DNA from: Arthrobacter sp.
Lineage (GTDB): Bacteria; Actinomycetota; Actinomycetes; Actinomycetales; Micrococcaceae
Assembly (NCBI GenBank): GCA_023264815.1
Contig: JAHFUZ010000035.1
Location: 1-38,982, forward strand
Length of the DNA: 38,982 bases
Reading direction: 5' to 3'
Under the pieces are notes generated by a model. The model saw only the letters and a program-made list of their open reading frames with translations. It was not told where the DNA came from and did not search any database. Positions 27,485-36,101 of the stretch are shown here, piece after piece. The position numbers and the translations under genes were made by a program. Each line of letters opens with the position of its first letter. Positions within the stretch are counted from its first letter, which is position 1.

Positions 27485-29026
27485 CTATGCCGGGGCACGG
27501 AGGAGCCATTCAAGGCCGTCTTCACCCAGGGATCGTTCGGTGTAGATGAAGTCTGGCTGACCTCTTGATGATCCTCCCCTCAATCCTTCACTGGACCTCA
27601 GCTGGTGTGGCAGGTGGGGTGGTTCCCAGTCCTGGTGTTCGCTGGTGTAGTGGCGGCCGGTGGGTGAGATCCAGCCGGGTGGTTCGGTCCGGGTTGCGGG
27701 GGTGGGTTTCCACGCGGTGGTGTGCCGCAGGCGGTGATGCGCACGGCACGGATTCCCGAGGTTGGAGATGCCGGTGGTTCCGCCGTTGGCCCAGGCCAGG
27801 AGGTGGTCCGCTTCGTTGTCCAGGGACTGGTTGGAACATCCTGGGAAGGGGCATGTGCCGTCGCGGAGCCGCAGCCATTGCCGCATTGCTTTGGTCAGCC
27901 GGTAGCTGGTCCGGCCGATCTCCAAGGGTGCCCCGTCCCTCGGGTCCACCAGGACCCGGTAGAAGGACCCTGACCCGTTCGCCACCAGGTCCCTGGCCAT
28001 CGACGCCGGGACCGGCCCGTACCCGTCCAGCATCGCCGGTTCGTCCGTGAGGCCGAGCAGGGAAAACACCGGGACTGTCACCAGTACCTCGGCCCGCGGC
28101 GTGGGCACGTCAGCGAGCCCCGGTTCCCGGCCAGCTGGGAAGTTGGTGTCGTTGCTGGTGACTGGGGTTCTGGTGGTTTCTCGGGTGGTTCGGTGGGTGA
28201 GGAGGGCGGTGGCGAGGGTGTCGGCCCGGAGTTGGGTGAGGGTGCGGTCCTCGCCGGGGCCCTGCAGGCCGCGGGCGGTCGCGGTGATCCGGTTCCAGAT
28301 CGCCAGGGCCTGGTCCCCGGGCAGGTACGCCTCGACCCGGGCCATCCCGTCCCGGTCCGGGGTATAAAGCACCTGCCGGTCCTCCACACCCTTGGCATGG
28401 CGGGCCTCGATGCTCTCGGCATGGTGGCGTTCACGCCAGGTCCGGGCCTTGTGCCGGAACCTCGACGCCGGCATCTCCCCCACAGGGCACCCGGTAGCGG
28501 CGCCCGGGGCGCCAGGATCCAGGAAGTGGGCCTCCAGGGCGGCCGCACCGGCCGCATCCAGGGTGGCCGCTTCCTCCACCATGACCCGGGCGTGCTGCCA
28601 GGAGAACGTGCCGGCATCCAGGGCCGCGAGGGTCAGCGGCAACACCGTGGTGAGGACCTGTGCCTGGTGCAGCAACGCCCCCGCGGCCCGGTCACCCACG
28701 GTCAGCACACAGCCGATCTCCGCGGTGATTGCCATCTCCATGGCCTGCGCCGGGGTGCCCGGGGACGCAACAGCCCTGGCGGTGTCCGCGTAGGCCGCCG
28801 CGGCCCTGGCCTTCAGCCCCGCGACCATGCCCTCCACCCCGGGAACCCCGGCCAGGATATCCAGGCAACCATCCGCCAGCCCGCCCATCGGGTCCACCAA
28901 CCGGCCAGCACCCGGCCCGGACCCGGGGACCTCCTCCGCGGTGCCGCGGCCCACGGCCTCGGCGTTGAGCACAGCAACAGCAGCCCTGATGTCCTCAAAC
29001 GCCTTCGCCACCGCCGCTTTCCCCAT
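27485..29026 (-). CDS. DUF222 domain protein with C-terminal HNH nuclease motif
   Basis: The protein (513 residues from ATG 29026) has a long helical DUF222 region followed by an HNH motif near 390-435: CPFPGCSNQSLDNEADHLLAW, then NLGNPCRAHHRLRH. Two zinc-binding cysteine pairs and the catalytic histidine are intact. Such proteins occur in many copies in Arthrobacter and other actinobacteria, and some have been linked to mobile elements, but their function is unclear. The reading frame is open further to 29089, where it would run into the dispersed repeat; ATG 29026 is therefore preferred, though the ribosome site is weak and an internal GTG or TTG is possible. Confidence 0.85.
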   Translation of the reverse strand: MGKAAVAKAFEDIRAAVAVLNAEAVGRGTAEEVPGSGPGAGRLVDPMGGLADGCLDILAGVPGVEGMVAGLKARAAAAYADTARAVASPGTPAQAMEMAITAEIGCVLTVGDRAAGALLHQAQVLTTVLPLTLAALDAGTFSWQHARVMVEEAATLDAAGAAALEAHFLDPGAPGAATGCPVGEMPASRFRHKARTWRERHHAESIEARHAKGVEDRQVLYTPDRDGMARVEAYLPGDQALAIWNRITATARGLQGPGEDRTLTQLRADTLATALLTHRTTRETTRTPVTSNDTNFPAGREPGLADVPTPRAEVLVTVPVFSLLGLTDEPAMLDGYGPVPASMARDLVANGSGSFYRVLVDPRDGAPLEIGRTSYRLTKAMRQWLRLRDGTCPFPGCSNQSLDNEADHLLAWANGGTTGISNLGNPCRAHHRLRHTTAWKPTPATRTEPPGWISPTGRHYTSEHQDWEPPHLPHQLRSSEGLRGGSSRGQPDFIYTERSLGEDGLEWLLRAPA

Positions 29027-29069
29027 ACCCACATCATCCAACCAGGCACTGACATTTAACCCGGGACAA

Positions 29070-29116
29070 GTTTCGACAAGCCCAACCACCGGGTTTCGAC
29101 AGGCCCAACCACCGGG
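29070..29116. repeat. Two tandem copies of the GTTTCGACARGCCCAACCAC element
   Basis: Copy one (29070-29093) and copy two (29091-29116) match over about 23 bp, each ending CCACCGGG. The element recurs at 6245-6291 and 16120-16142, with a degraded form near 27454. It lies upstream of both the DUF222 gene and the MOSC gene. Confidence 0.75.
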
Positions 29117-29144
29117 ATTAGACGCCAGGCGCTAGCGTGGATGC

Positions 29145-29717
29145 ATGACCGAAAGCTACCGGTACGACGTCGAAATCCTGCACCTGTTGGTATCACCGGC
29201 CCATGCCTACTTCGGCCGTGCACGCGAAGGTGCGCCGAATGTCCCCACCAGGGACGCGGAACTGGCGGAGCTCGTAGCCGGCAAGGGGATTGTGGGCGAC
29301 AGGTTTTTCGGCAAGGCCGCCCATATGGATGCCGCAGTCACCCTGTTCGCCATTGAGTCCCTCGAAGCTATTGCAGCGGAGCTGGGAACGGCACGCCTGG
29401 ACCCGCTCCTGACAAGGCGCAATGTGGTCCTCCGGGGCGCCCACCTCGCTCCCCTGCTCGGTCACGGGTTCTCGCTGGAATCCGGCGGGCAGGAGGTACG
29501 GCTCAAAGCCGGACGGCCCGCCAATCCGTGCGCGTGGATGGACCAAATGCTCGCCCCCGGAGCGCACAAGGCCATGCGCGGCCGCGGCGGCGTGCGGTGC
29601 CAGGTGATTTCCGACGGCGTCCTGCACCGGGGAATGGCTGTCCTGCTCAGCCCCGTGCCCCTCGAACCGCAACGCGCCGGCGAGGCCACACTCCTCAAGG
29701 CGTCGCGCCTGCCTTAG
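29145..29717 (+). CDS. MOSC domain protein
   Basis: MOSC domains are related to the C-terminus of molybdenum cofactor sulfurase and handle sulphur or the cofactor itself. In this 190-residue protein GIVGDRFFG (48-56), RNVVLRG (92-98), and NPCAWMD with the invariant C129 match the family, followed by RGRGGVRCQV. No YuaD-type or ferredoxin domain is attached. It is a single gene with ATG 29145 and no clear partner. A link with the xanthine dehydrogenase in the same window is conceivable, but they are about 25 kb apart. Confidence 0.85.
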   Translation: MTESYRYDVEILHLLVSPAHAYFGRAREGAPNVPTRDAELAELVAGKGIVGDRFFGKAAHMDAAVTLFAIESLEAIAAELGTARLDPLLTRRNVVLRGAHLAPLLGHGFSLESGGQEVRLKAGRPANPCAWMDQMLAPGAHKAMRGRGGVRCQVISDGVLHRGMAVLLSPVPLEPQRAGEATLLKASRLP

Positions 29718-29786
29718 GTTGAGCCGGAAGGTCGAGCAAGTCAGACGTGCCGGTCCACCGGTACCGCGGTTAGCCCGCGTCCCGCG

Positions 29787-29999
29787 TCATTCCTCCCCGT
29801 CGGATGCCCCATCCCCGGCGTCCGGGTGCTCCCCGCTCGGATCGCCCTTGTGGCGGGCCTCCTCGAGGTGGTGCTCCAATTTTTCCTCGGCCTCACGGCG
29901 GCGCTGGCCTACCGTCCGGATTTGCTGTGTGGTGGGGGCGGCGTGGGCGTGCTGATGCGGGCCGTGATCATGGAAGGTGTCCGGGTTGACTTCGTTCAT
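29787..29999 (-). CDS. Small charged hypothetical protein
   Basis: This 70-residue open frame has a histidine-rich N-terminal part (HDHGPHQHAHA), a central segment rich in E, R and H (RRREAEEKLEHHLEEARHK, likely helical), and an acidic glycine/aspartate tail. I do not recognise a family. It is supported by the absence of another gene, an ATG start and a composition unlike a random shadow frame, but the ribosome site is weak. It may bind metal through the histidines; this is only suggestive. Confidence 0.45.
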   Translation of the reverse strand: MNEVNPDTFHDHGPHQHAHAAPTTQQIRTVGQRRREAEEKLEHHLEEARHKGDPSGEHPDAGDGASDGEE

Positions 30000-30053
30000 A
30001 CGGAAATCGTCCCACCGGACAACGGAGCCGGGAAGACGCAGAGCTTAAGCAAA

Positions 30054-30083
30054 GAACGACGGCGGGACCTCCCGCCGTCGTTC
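30054..30083 (-). terminator. Terminator of the GntR gene
   Basis: GAACGACGGCGGGA at 30054-30067 pairs perfectly with 30070-30083, followed on the minus strand by TTT. It lies 25 bp after the GntR stop and shares its stem with the palindrome at 23495. Confidence 0.8.
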
Positions 30084-30107
30084 GCTGAGTGTTTGAAGAA
30101 CCGCCCG

Positions 30108-30857
30108 TCAGCGGTTGGACGCGAAGACGTACTTGAAGTCGTCGGCGCGGTGGATGGCCCGGCGCCAGCCGCCGGGCCGCCCGTCGCGGGTGAGCAGGAG
30201 CGTCTCGACCACGAGGATCGGCTCGCCCTCGGCCAGGTCCAGGGCAGCGGCGTCGTCGCCTTTTGCCGCGGAGGCCCAGACGTGGTGCTCCGAGCGGGTG
30301 AGGTCGATGCCGTGCCGTTGCTGGAGGAGTTCGAACGCGGAGCCGGCTTCCTCAAGCTCTCTGCTGGTGGGTTCAAATTCCGGCGGGCTGCACAGGTAGA
30401 CCTGTGAGCTGACGAGCTTTTCCTCCTTCACAGTGATCACGCGGGTGAAGGTGAGCACCTTATCCGAGGCTGCCAGGCCCAGGCCCTTGCGCACCTCGGC
30501 GGGCGGAACAAAGCGGCTGACGCCATAGACCTTGGCCTCGGGTGAGAGTCCCTGCTCGCGCAGGTATCCCATGAGGCCGCCGAGTTGCAGAGTGGCTGGC
30601 CGCTGGACGTTCAGGCCCTGGACCGGGAACGTTCCTTTGGCCCGTTCCCGGTAAACGTAGCCCTCGTCGACGAGTTCCTTGAGCGCCTGCCGGACCGGCG
30701 CCCGGCTGACGTGGAAGCGCGTGATCAGCGCTTCTTCGGTCATGGCCAGGCCGTCGGCGCCCGCCCCGGCACGCATCTCGTCGATCAGGATCTGCTTGAT
30801 CTGGCGGTACAGGGGGACCCCGGATGTCCTATCGAGAGTCGCAGAAGTCATAAGCAT
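30108..30857 (-). CDS. GntR-family regulator with UTRA domain
   Basis: This 249-residue regulator has a GntR winged helix (about 13-75: PLYRQIKQILIDEMRAG, TEEALITRFHVSRAPVRQALKELVDEGYVYRERAKGTFV-like) and a UTRA effector domain (about 90-245) as in HutC/FarR. It lies downstream of and on the same strand as the ABC importer, 88 bp after the permease, so it probably regulates that system and may be cotranscribed. The ORF opens at TTG 30860; ATG 30857, with AAAGG upstream, or ATG 30851 are better starts. The effector is probably the transported compound or a metabolite of it. Confidence 0.9.
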   Translation of the reverse strand: MLMTSATLDRTSGVPLYRQIKQILIDEMRAGAGADGLAMTEEALITRFHVSRAPVRQALKELVDEGYVYRERAKGTFPVQGLNVQRPATLQLGGLMGYLREQGLSPEAKVYGVSRFVPPAEVRKGLGLAASDKVLTFTRVITVKEEKLVSSQVYLCSPPEFEPTSRELEEAGSAFELLQQRHGIDLTRSEHHVWASAAKGDDAAALDLAEGEPILVVETLLLTRDGRPGGWRRAIHRADDFKYVFASNR

Positions 30858-30945
30858 CAACTTTAGCCTTTCGTTATGACAAACCGCGATGGATCGTCAC
30901 GGACCCCGATGAAAGGCGACGCGGTCCGCCGACGCAGGCCAGTGG

Positions 30946-31815
30946 TCAGGCCTTGGCGCCGCGGACGGCAGCGGACCAGAACAGCAGCCGCTTGCGGATG
31001 AAGGCAAGGATCTGCACCAGGGCAAAGCCCATCACACCCAGGACCACCATCAGCGAGAAGATGCCGGCGGTGTCCAACACCTGGCCCATCTGCACGATCA
31101 GCACACCGATTCCGGCCTGCCCGGCCAGGAACTCCGCCACGACGGTGGCCGTCATGGCATGCACCAGTGAGATCTCAAGGCCGGTAAAGACGAAGGGAAG
31201 CGACCCGGGAAGCACCAGCATGGTGAACGTCTGCCACTTGGACGCACCCAGGGAGTGCATCACATCGCGCCGTTCGCGCTCCACCGACTTGAAGCCCGCA
31301 AAACCGGCCACCAGCACAGGAAAGAACACAATGAGCGTGACCAGGGCGATCTTCGATTCGGAACCGAATCCAAACCAGATGATGAACAGCGGGGCGATGG
31401 CGATCTTGGGGACACTCTGGAACGCAACAATCAGCGGGTTGAAGATGCGCTCCAAAATGCGGACCTGCGAAAGCACCAGGGCCAACGCCAGCCCGAGGAC
31501 AGAGCCAAGGAAGAACCCGCCGAGGATCTCGCTGAGGGTGACCCAGGCGTGGTAGTAGTAGCTGGCCGGGCTGGCGGGGTCAGCAGCGAGCCCCGCCAGC
31601 AGTGATTTCCAGACTCCCAGCGGACTGGGGAGGATCACCGATCGGATGTTAAAGGCCTGAACCGCCCACGCCCATCCGGCGATGATGATGACCACGACTG
31701 CCGGGATTCCCAGCGTCTCGGGAAGGTACTTCCGGAGCCAGCCACCCGTCGTCGGCCGCTGTGGTTTTTCAGCGGGAGGCAGCTTCGGTTCCGTAGCGAT
31801 AATGGTGTTGCTCAC
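30946..31815 (-). CDS. ABC transporter permease, SsuC/TauC/ThiX type
   Basis: The 289-residue protein has about six membrane segments after a hydrophilic N-terminus of about 35 residues. The EAA loop that contacts the ATPase is visible in SLGASKWQTFTMLVLPGSLPFVFTGL. It belongs to the family that imports sulphonates, nitrate, or pyrimidine/thiamine precursors. The start is GTG 31815, two bases after the ATPase stop, with GGAG inside the ATPase end, indicating coupled translation. Together with the ATPase and binding protein it forms a complete importer; the substrate is not determined. Confidence 0.92.
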   Translation of the reverse strand: MSNTIIATEPKLPPAEKPQRPTTGGWLRKYLPETLGIPAVVVIIIAGWAWAVQAFNIRSVILPSPLGVWKSLLAGLAADPASPASYYYHAWVTLSEILGGFFLGSVLGLALALVLSQVRILERIFNPLIVAFQSVPKIAIAPLFIIWFGFGSESKIALVTLIVFFPVLVAGFAGFKSVERERRDVMHSLGASKWQTFTMLVLPGSLPFVFTGLEISLVHAMTATVVAEFLAGQAGIGVLIVQMGQVLDTAGIFSLMVVLGVMGFALVQILAFIRKRLLFWSAAVRGAKA

Positions 31816-31817
31816 GG

Positions 31818-32639
31818 TCAGTCTCCAGTCTTCGCGCCGAGGAGGTGCCGCAGGTACGCGGCTGCCTCACCGAACTCCGGCGTGGACATATGGTCAAGGG
31901 TGCGGGGCCGGGGCACCTGGACCTCGTGGATCTCCGCAACCCTGCCCGGCCGGGCTGCCATGACCACCACGCGATCCGCCAGGAACAGCGCCTCGCTGAC
32001 GCTGTGGGTTACGAACACCACCGTCTTGCGGCTGAGCTCCCAGATGCGCAGGAGTTCCAGGCCCATGTTCTCGCGGGTCAGCGCATCGAGTGCACCAAAC
32101 GGCTCGTCCATCAGCAACAGCTTCGGGTCATGCAGCAGCGCGCGGGCAATGCCCACCCGCTGCTGCATGCCGCCGGAGAGTTCGTAGGGGTACATTCCCC
32201 CTGCGTGGCCGAGCCCGACGACGTCGAGCAGTTCCTGCGCCCGTTGCCGCGCTGCCGCTTTCGGCAGTCCGAGCACCTCCGCGCTCAACGTCACGTTCCT
32301 GAGCACCGTCCGCCACGGGAACAGCGCAGGCTGCTGGAACACAACGCCCACGTCCTTGCCCGGTCCGGTGATGGGCTCGCCGCCCATCAGCACATCGCCC
32401 GACGTGGGCGAGGCAAGTCCCGCAAGGATGGGCATCAGCGTGCTCTTGCCGCAGCCCGACGGGCCGAGCACGGAGATGAACTCGCCATCGCCGATGGTCA
32501 GGTTCACGTCCTGCAGGGCCACCACTTCGCCGCCCGATTGCGTCCTGAACACCTGCCCGACGTTGCGGACATCGATAAACGCCGGTTTGGCCTTCGCGGC
32601 CGTGGCCACGGGACTGCCCGTGTGCTGTTGGTTTTCCAT
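31818..32639 (-). CDS. ABC transporter ATP-binding protein, SsuB/TauB type
   Basis: This 273-residue ATPase energises the importer. It has Walker A GPSGCGKST, Q-loop FQQPALFPW, signature LSGGMQQR, Walker B LLLMDEP with the catalytic glutamate, the D-loop FGALD and the switch histidine in VTHSVSEA. A GTG at 32642 is directly followed by ATG 32639; AAGGAGG just upstream makes the ATG the more likely start. It sits 26 bp after the binding-protein gene and 2 bp before the permease. Confidence 0.95.
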   Translation of the reverse strand: MENQQHTGSPVATAAKAKPAFIDVRNVGQVFRTQSGGEVVALQDVNLTIGDGEFISVLGPSGCGKSTLMPILAGLASPTSGDVLMGGEPITGPGKDVGVVFQQPALFPWRTVLRNVTLSAEVLGLPKAAARQRAQELLDVVGLGHAGGMYPYELSGGMQQRVGIARALLHDPKLLLMDEPFGALDALTRENMGLELLRIWELSRKTVVFVTHSVSEALFLADRVVVMAARPGRVAEIHEVQVPRPRTLDHMSTPEFGEAAAYLRHLLGAKTGD

Positions 32640-32665
32640 CACGCCTCCTTGCTGACTCTCAGGGC

Positions 32666-33814
32666 TCAGCTGGTGTACTTGCGGGCGGTTTCGCGGACGG
32701 CATCCTGGTCAAAGTCGCTGACTTTCTCCAGCAGGGAGTTGTCGTACAGGACGCTCTCATCCGCGATCTTGCCGCCAAGGCCCAGGCCCGCGATGTAGGC
32801 GGTCCAACGCTCCGGCGCGATGTACCCCCATTTTCCGTCCGCGGTGGGACGGTATTCGTCCACGGTGGTGTCCAGGATGATCTTGGCCGTGGTCATGGCG
32901 GCCTCATCGGACTGGTCGGACGGCTTGCTCGCCGGGTAGAGCTCCCAGTTGAGCTTGACCGCGGCCTCAGGGTTTTCCTGCGCGAAGATGCCCGACTTGA
33001 GGAACGCCCGCAGGAAGCGCGTGTACGCGTCACGCTGGTCCGCCGTGGAATCCCCGCGCATCATGACGCCTGCAGCAAGGCCTTTCTCAACGGTTCCGGG
33101 CATGTCCAGGACGCGGACCTTCGTACCCGTGAGCTCAGCGGCGAGCTTCAGTTCGGCGCGGTTGGCGATGTAAGCGCCAACGTCGCCCTTGCGCAGTGCC
33201 TCCATCGCAGGCGAAACGGGCAAGACGGTGACCTTGGTGCCTGCCGCGTCACCGCCGTCGGCCTTGATGTTGGCGCCCATGAAGGTCTCGAACGGCGGGC
33301 CCTGGGAAGGCATTCCGACGTTCTTGCCGGCGAGGTCCTTGGCCGACTTGATGGCACTGTCCTCCGGCACGGCAATGGCGAAGCTGGGACGCTGGTACGG
33401 GGTGAAGATCCACTTGAGTCCCTGGTTATCGCCCTTGGCGGTGGGCACGATGATGGTGTCCGGCGCGGTGATGGTCAGGTCGGCCTGGCCAGCGACCACG
33501 AGGCCCACGGCTTCGGCGGGCTTGCCCGGGAAGTTGACGAACTTAACCGTGAGATTTTCTTCCTTGAAGTAGCCGAGCTTCTCGCCGAGCCACAGCGGCA
33601 TGCCGCCGGGAGCGCCGGCGGCAAACGGGACGGCGATGGTGAGTGAGGCAGGCTTGGCAGTGCCGGCAGCCGTTACCGCAGGCGCGGCGCCGGTCTGGGC
33701 TGCGCAGGCGGTGGTCAGCAGGAGCGCTCCCATCGCGGCCACTGCGCCGACGCGGGTCAAAAGTTTCTGGGACGACGCCCGGAGCCCCGCCATTGGGGCC
33801 TTATTGCGAATCAT
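32666..33814 (-). CDS. ABC importer substrate-binding lipoprotein, NMT1/SsuA-like
   Basis: This 382-residue lipoprotein captures the substrate outside the membrane. The N-terminus has arginine/lysine residues, a hydrophobic stretch and the lipobox LTTAC with C37 as the lipidated residue. The mature part is an NMT1/THI5-like two-lobed fold (LTIAVPFAAGAPGGMPLWLGEKLGYF, VVAGQADLTITAPDT, KSAKDLAGKNVGMPSQGPP). The frame opens at 33925, but ATG 33814 with AAGGA eight bases upstream gives a normal signal peptide. It is the first gene of the importer operon. Candidates for the substrate are sulphonates, pyrimidine or thiamine precursors and similar small molecules. Confidence 0.9.
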   Translation of the reverse strand: MIRNKAPMAGLRASSQKLLTRVGAVAAMGALLLTTACAAQTGAAPAVTAAGTAKPASLTIAVPFAAGAPGGMPLWLGEKLGYFKEENLTVKFVNFPGKPAEAVGLVVAGQADLTITAPDTIIVPTAKGDNQGLKWIFTPYQRPSFAIAVPEDSAIKSAKDLAGKNVGMPSQGPPFETFMGANIKADGGDAAGTKVTVLPVSPAMEALRKGDVGAYIANRAELKLAAELTGTKVRVLDMPGTVEKGLAAGVMMRGDSTADQRDAYTRFLRAFLKSGIFAQENPEAAVKLNWELYPASKPSDQSDEAAMTTAKIILDTTVDEYRPTADGKWGYIAPERWTAYIAGLGLGGKIADESVLYDNSLLEKVSDFDQDAVRETARKYTS

Positions 33815-33940
33815 CTCGTGTTCCTTCAGGAGGGTGTTACGGGGACGGTGTGGTGCAGGGATTACGTGTTGCACGGACATTGACAGCGGCCCCGGACTCG
33901 TCAATGAGTCCCGGAGCCGCCCCAAGTGATGAATGTCATA

Positions 33941-33960
33941 TTAGTATATTGTGATACCAA
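33941..33960. promoter_or_regulatory. TTAGTAT-N6-ATACCAA inverted repeat, importer promoter
   Basis: Six of seven half-site positions are symmetric. It lies about 127 bp upstream of the binding-protein start in an AT-richer stretch and is a candidate operator, perhaps for the GntR regulator. The GntR upstream region shares only TGTCATA with the flank here, so the assignment is weak. Confidence 0.4.
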
Positions 33961-34018
33961 AGACAATCAAGGGTCCCGGACTTCCAATGCCAACCGCTTC
34001 CGTCCCGCCCTTAACCAC

Positions 34019-34040
34019 CGACGGCGGGAGGTCGCCGTCG
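34019..34040. terminator. Degenerate CGACGGC hairpin between divergent genes
   Basis: CGACGGC at 34019-34025 pairs with GCCGTCG at 34034-34040. It equals the 30054-30083 stem with two bases missing. No gene end is nearby on either strand, so it is an orphan, perhaps a relic of a lost gene. Confidence 0.5.
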
Positions 34041-34062
34041 TGCATTCGCCCAGGTGGGTGGG

Positions 34063-34092
34063 TAGAGTAGGTAGACCAGTCTACCTACTCTA
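34063..34092. promoter_or_regulatory. Perfect 30-bp operator palindrome of the TetR regulator
   Basis: TAGAGTAGGTAGAC, a CA centre and the exact reverse complement form an uninterrupted 30-bp palindrome ending 17 bp before the TetR start. Length and position fit a TetR-family autoregulatory operator. Confidence 0.85.
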
Positions 34093-34109
34093 TAAATCCA
34101 GGAGCGTTC

Positions 34110-34712
34110 ATGACGGCGAAGCAGGCAGCAGCGGAAAACCACACCTCGCGCCGGCCTGCCCGGGAGGCTCTCCTTGAGGCGGCGGCCAGGCGCTTTTACG
34201 CCCACGGCCTGACCGGGACGGGCATCGACTCCATCACGGCCGAGGCCGGCGTGGCCAAAAAGAGCCTCTACAACAACTTCGCCTCGAAGGCCGATCTGGT
34301 GACCGCCTACCTGTACGCGCGGCATGAGGAATGGCTCGGGCTGTACCGGGCCAGACTGGCGAAGGCGGCCACTCCCCAGGAGCGGGTGCTGGCCGTTTTT
34401 GATGCCTACGCCGATCATGCCGACCTGGCGTACGAGCACGGCTTCCGGGGCTGCGGCCTGCTCAACGCGGCAGCCGAGCTTCCGGCCGGGGACCCCGGCC
34501 GCGCGGTGGTCCGGCGGCACAAGGAGGAAGTGGAGGAGTTGCTGGCCTCACACCTGGCCGAATTCCTGCCCGACCGGGCCCAAGCTGCACCCCTGGCCCG
34601 GCAGCTGGCGTTCCTCCTTGAAGGATCCATGGTCCGGGCCGGCCTTGAGGGCAACGACCGCTGCGTCCTGGAAGCCCGCGGCATTGCGGCCGGCATGATC
34701 GGCGCCCTGTGA
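34110..34712 (+). CDS. TetR-family transcriptional regulator
   Basis: This 200-residue protein has a TetR DNA-binding domain (about 16-62: ALLEAAARRFYAHGLTGTGIDSITAEAGVAKKSLYNNFASK) and a helical ligand-binding C-terminal part with the GCGLLNAAAELP segment seen in LmrA/YxaF-type members. CCAGGAG lies five bases before ATG 34110. The perfect operator directly upstream indicates repression of its own gene and of the downstream exporter, with which it overlaps by 4 nt. The inducer is probably the exported compound. Confidence 0.94.
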   Translation: MTAKQAAAENHTSRRPAREALLEAAARRFYAHGLTGTGIDSITAEAGVAKKSLYNNFASKADLVTAYLYARHEEWLGLYRARLAKAATPQERVLAVFDAYADHADLAYEHGFRGCGLLNAAAELPAGDPGRAVVRRHKEEVEELLASHLAEFLPDRAQAAPLARQLAFLLEGSMVRAGLEGNDRCVLEARGIAAGMIGAL

Positions 34713-35752
34713 CCACGGCCGTGAAGCCGGCACGTTTCCACGGAGCAACGTGGGGCGCCCTGTTTGTATTGGCCGCGTCCGTACTGTGGGGCACCACGGG
34801 CACAGCGGCCGCTTTCGCGCCGGGCGTGAGCCCGCTGGCCATTGGCGCGGTGGCGATGGGTTTCGGTGGATTGCTGCAGGCGGCGATTGCGGCGCGGCCC
34901 ATGCGGGCGTTCGGCGCATCCCTGCTCAGACAGTGGCGCATGGTGGCAGTGGGTGCCGTAGCGGTCGCCGCCTATCCCCTGGCCTTCTACTCGTCCATGC
35001 ACCTGGCCGGCGTGGCCGTGGGAACGGTGGTCTCCATCGGATCGGCGCCCCTGGCCTCCGCTGTGATTGAACGGATCGTGGACAAAAGGCCGTTCACGGC
35101 CCGATGGGCTGCCGGCGCGGTTCTTGGCGTTGCCGGGGCCGCGCTGCTGTGCCTCGCCGACGCCGGCCACACCGGTTCAGCATCCGCAGCGGGTGAAGGA
35201 TGGGCCACTCCGGCCGGCATCGCGCTGGGACTCGTGGCCGGGCTGACCTACGCCCTCTATTCCTGGGCCGCGCACCGCCTTATTAACACAGGCGTGCCGT
35301 CACGGGCCGCGATGGGGGCGGTCTTCGGCGCCGGCGGGCTGCTGCTCATGCCCGTCCTGGCCGCCACCGGAGCGCCCCTTGTTGCCTCCTGGCAGAACGT
35401 TGCCGTGGGTGCATACATGGCCTTGGTTCCCATGTTTGCCGGCTATGTGCTGTTTGGCTGGGGCCTGGCCCGCGTCCGCGCCAGCACGGCCACCACCCTG
35501 TCCCTTGCGGAAACGGTGGTGGCGGCCTCCCTGGCGGTGGTTGTGGTGGGCGAACGGCTGCCAGCCCTCGGCTGGGCCGGGGCAGCGATGATCGCGGGCA
35601 GCCTGTTCATCCTGACCCTGCCGGCGCGGAGCCGCGCCAGGCCGGCCCCGGCTACAGACGAGACGCACGACGGCGTCGCATCCTCGCAGGACCGGCCCGC
35701 CACGGTTGCAGCCTCCCCCGCCAAAGCCACTCCCGAGGCTCCGCCGGAGTAG
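34709..35752 (+). CDS. EamA/DMT-family transporter
   Basis: This 347-residue membrane protein has ten hydrophobic segments arranged as two EamA repeats (VLWGTTGTAAAF early; ALYSWAAHRL and SLAETVVAASLAVVVVGERLP in the second half), typical drug/metabolite transporters. The last 45 residues are a hydrophilic tail. It starts with GTG at 34709, overlapping the TetR stop as GTGA, so it is translated with the regulator. It is probably an exporter; the substrate is unknown. Confidence 0.92.
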   Translation: MTTAVKPARFHGATWGALFVLAASVLWGTTGTAAAFAPGVSPLAIGAVAMGFGGLLQAAIAARPMRAFGASLLRQWRMVAVGAVAVAAYPLAFYSSMHLAGVAVGTVVSIGSAPLASAVIERIVDKRPFTARWAAGAVLGVAGAALLCLADAGHTGSASAAGEGWATPAGIALGLVAGLTYALYSWAAHRLINTGVPSRAAMGAVFGAGGLLLMPVLAATGAPLVASWQNVAVGAYMALVPMFAGYVLFGWGLARVRASTATTLSLAETVVAASLAVVVVGERLPALGWAGAAMIAGSLFILTLPARSRARPAPATDETHDGVASSQDRPATVAASPAKATPEAPPE

Positions 35753-36097
35753 TTACGCCGCCAGCGGTGCGTCGAAGAGCTGCTCGGCCAGCCGGATGAG
35801 GTGCCGCGGAGCGTCCGACTCGTGTCCGCGGATTCCGTGGCCCAGGAACACCGCGGTTCCATTGAGGGTGTCATCAAGTTCAATGCCGGCTTCGCGGATG
35901 AGCACTTCGGCGCGCGCGTTCTGCGGCAGCCGGGTTCCCTCGTCGTTCAGGTAGACATGCCAGTCCCTGCCGGTGATCGATTCAATGTTCCCGGCAACGA
36001 GTTTCTGCAGCGTTGCCATGTCCGCGTCCACGGTTTCAAGGCGAACCGGTTGGGTGAGCCCGGCAGGGACGATCAGGGCGTTGTAGATGGAATTCAT
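35753..36097 (-). CDS. DUF3846 domain protein
   Basis: The 114-residue protein begins MNSIYNALIVPAG and contains ITGRDWHVYLNDEGTRLPQNARAEVLI and NGTAVFLGHG segments, matching DUF3846, a small domain common in plasmid, phage and actinobacterial accessory genes. Its function is unknown. The frame is open to 36379, but that extension overlaps a separate small gene and is basic and low complexity; ATG 36097 gives the family start. It lies 4 bp after the stop of the small basic protein and ends exactly where the EamA gene ends (adjacent stops at 35752/35753). Confidence 0.8.
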   Translation of the reverse strand: MNSIYNALIVPAGLTQPVRLETVDADMATLQKLVAGNIESITGRDWHVYLNDEGTRLPQNARAEVLIREAGIELDDTLNGTAVFLGHGIRGHESDAPRHLIRLAEQLFDAPLAA

Positions 36098-36101
36098 GGA
36101 T

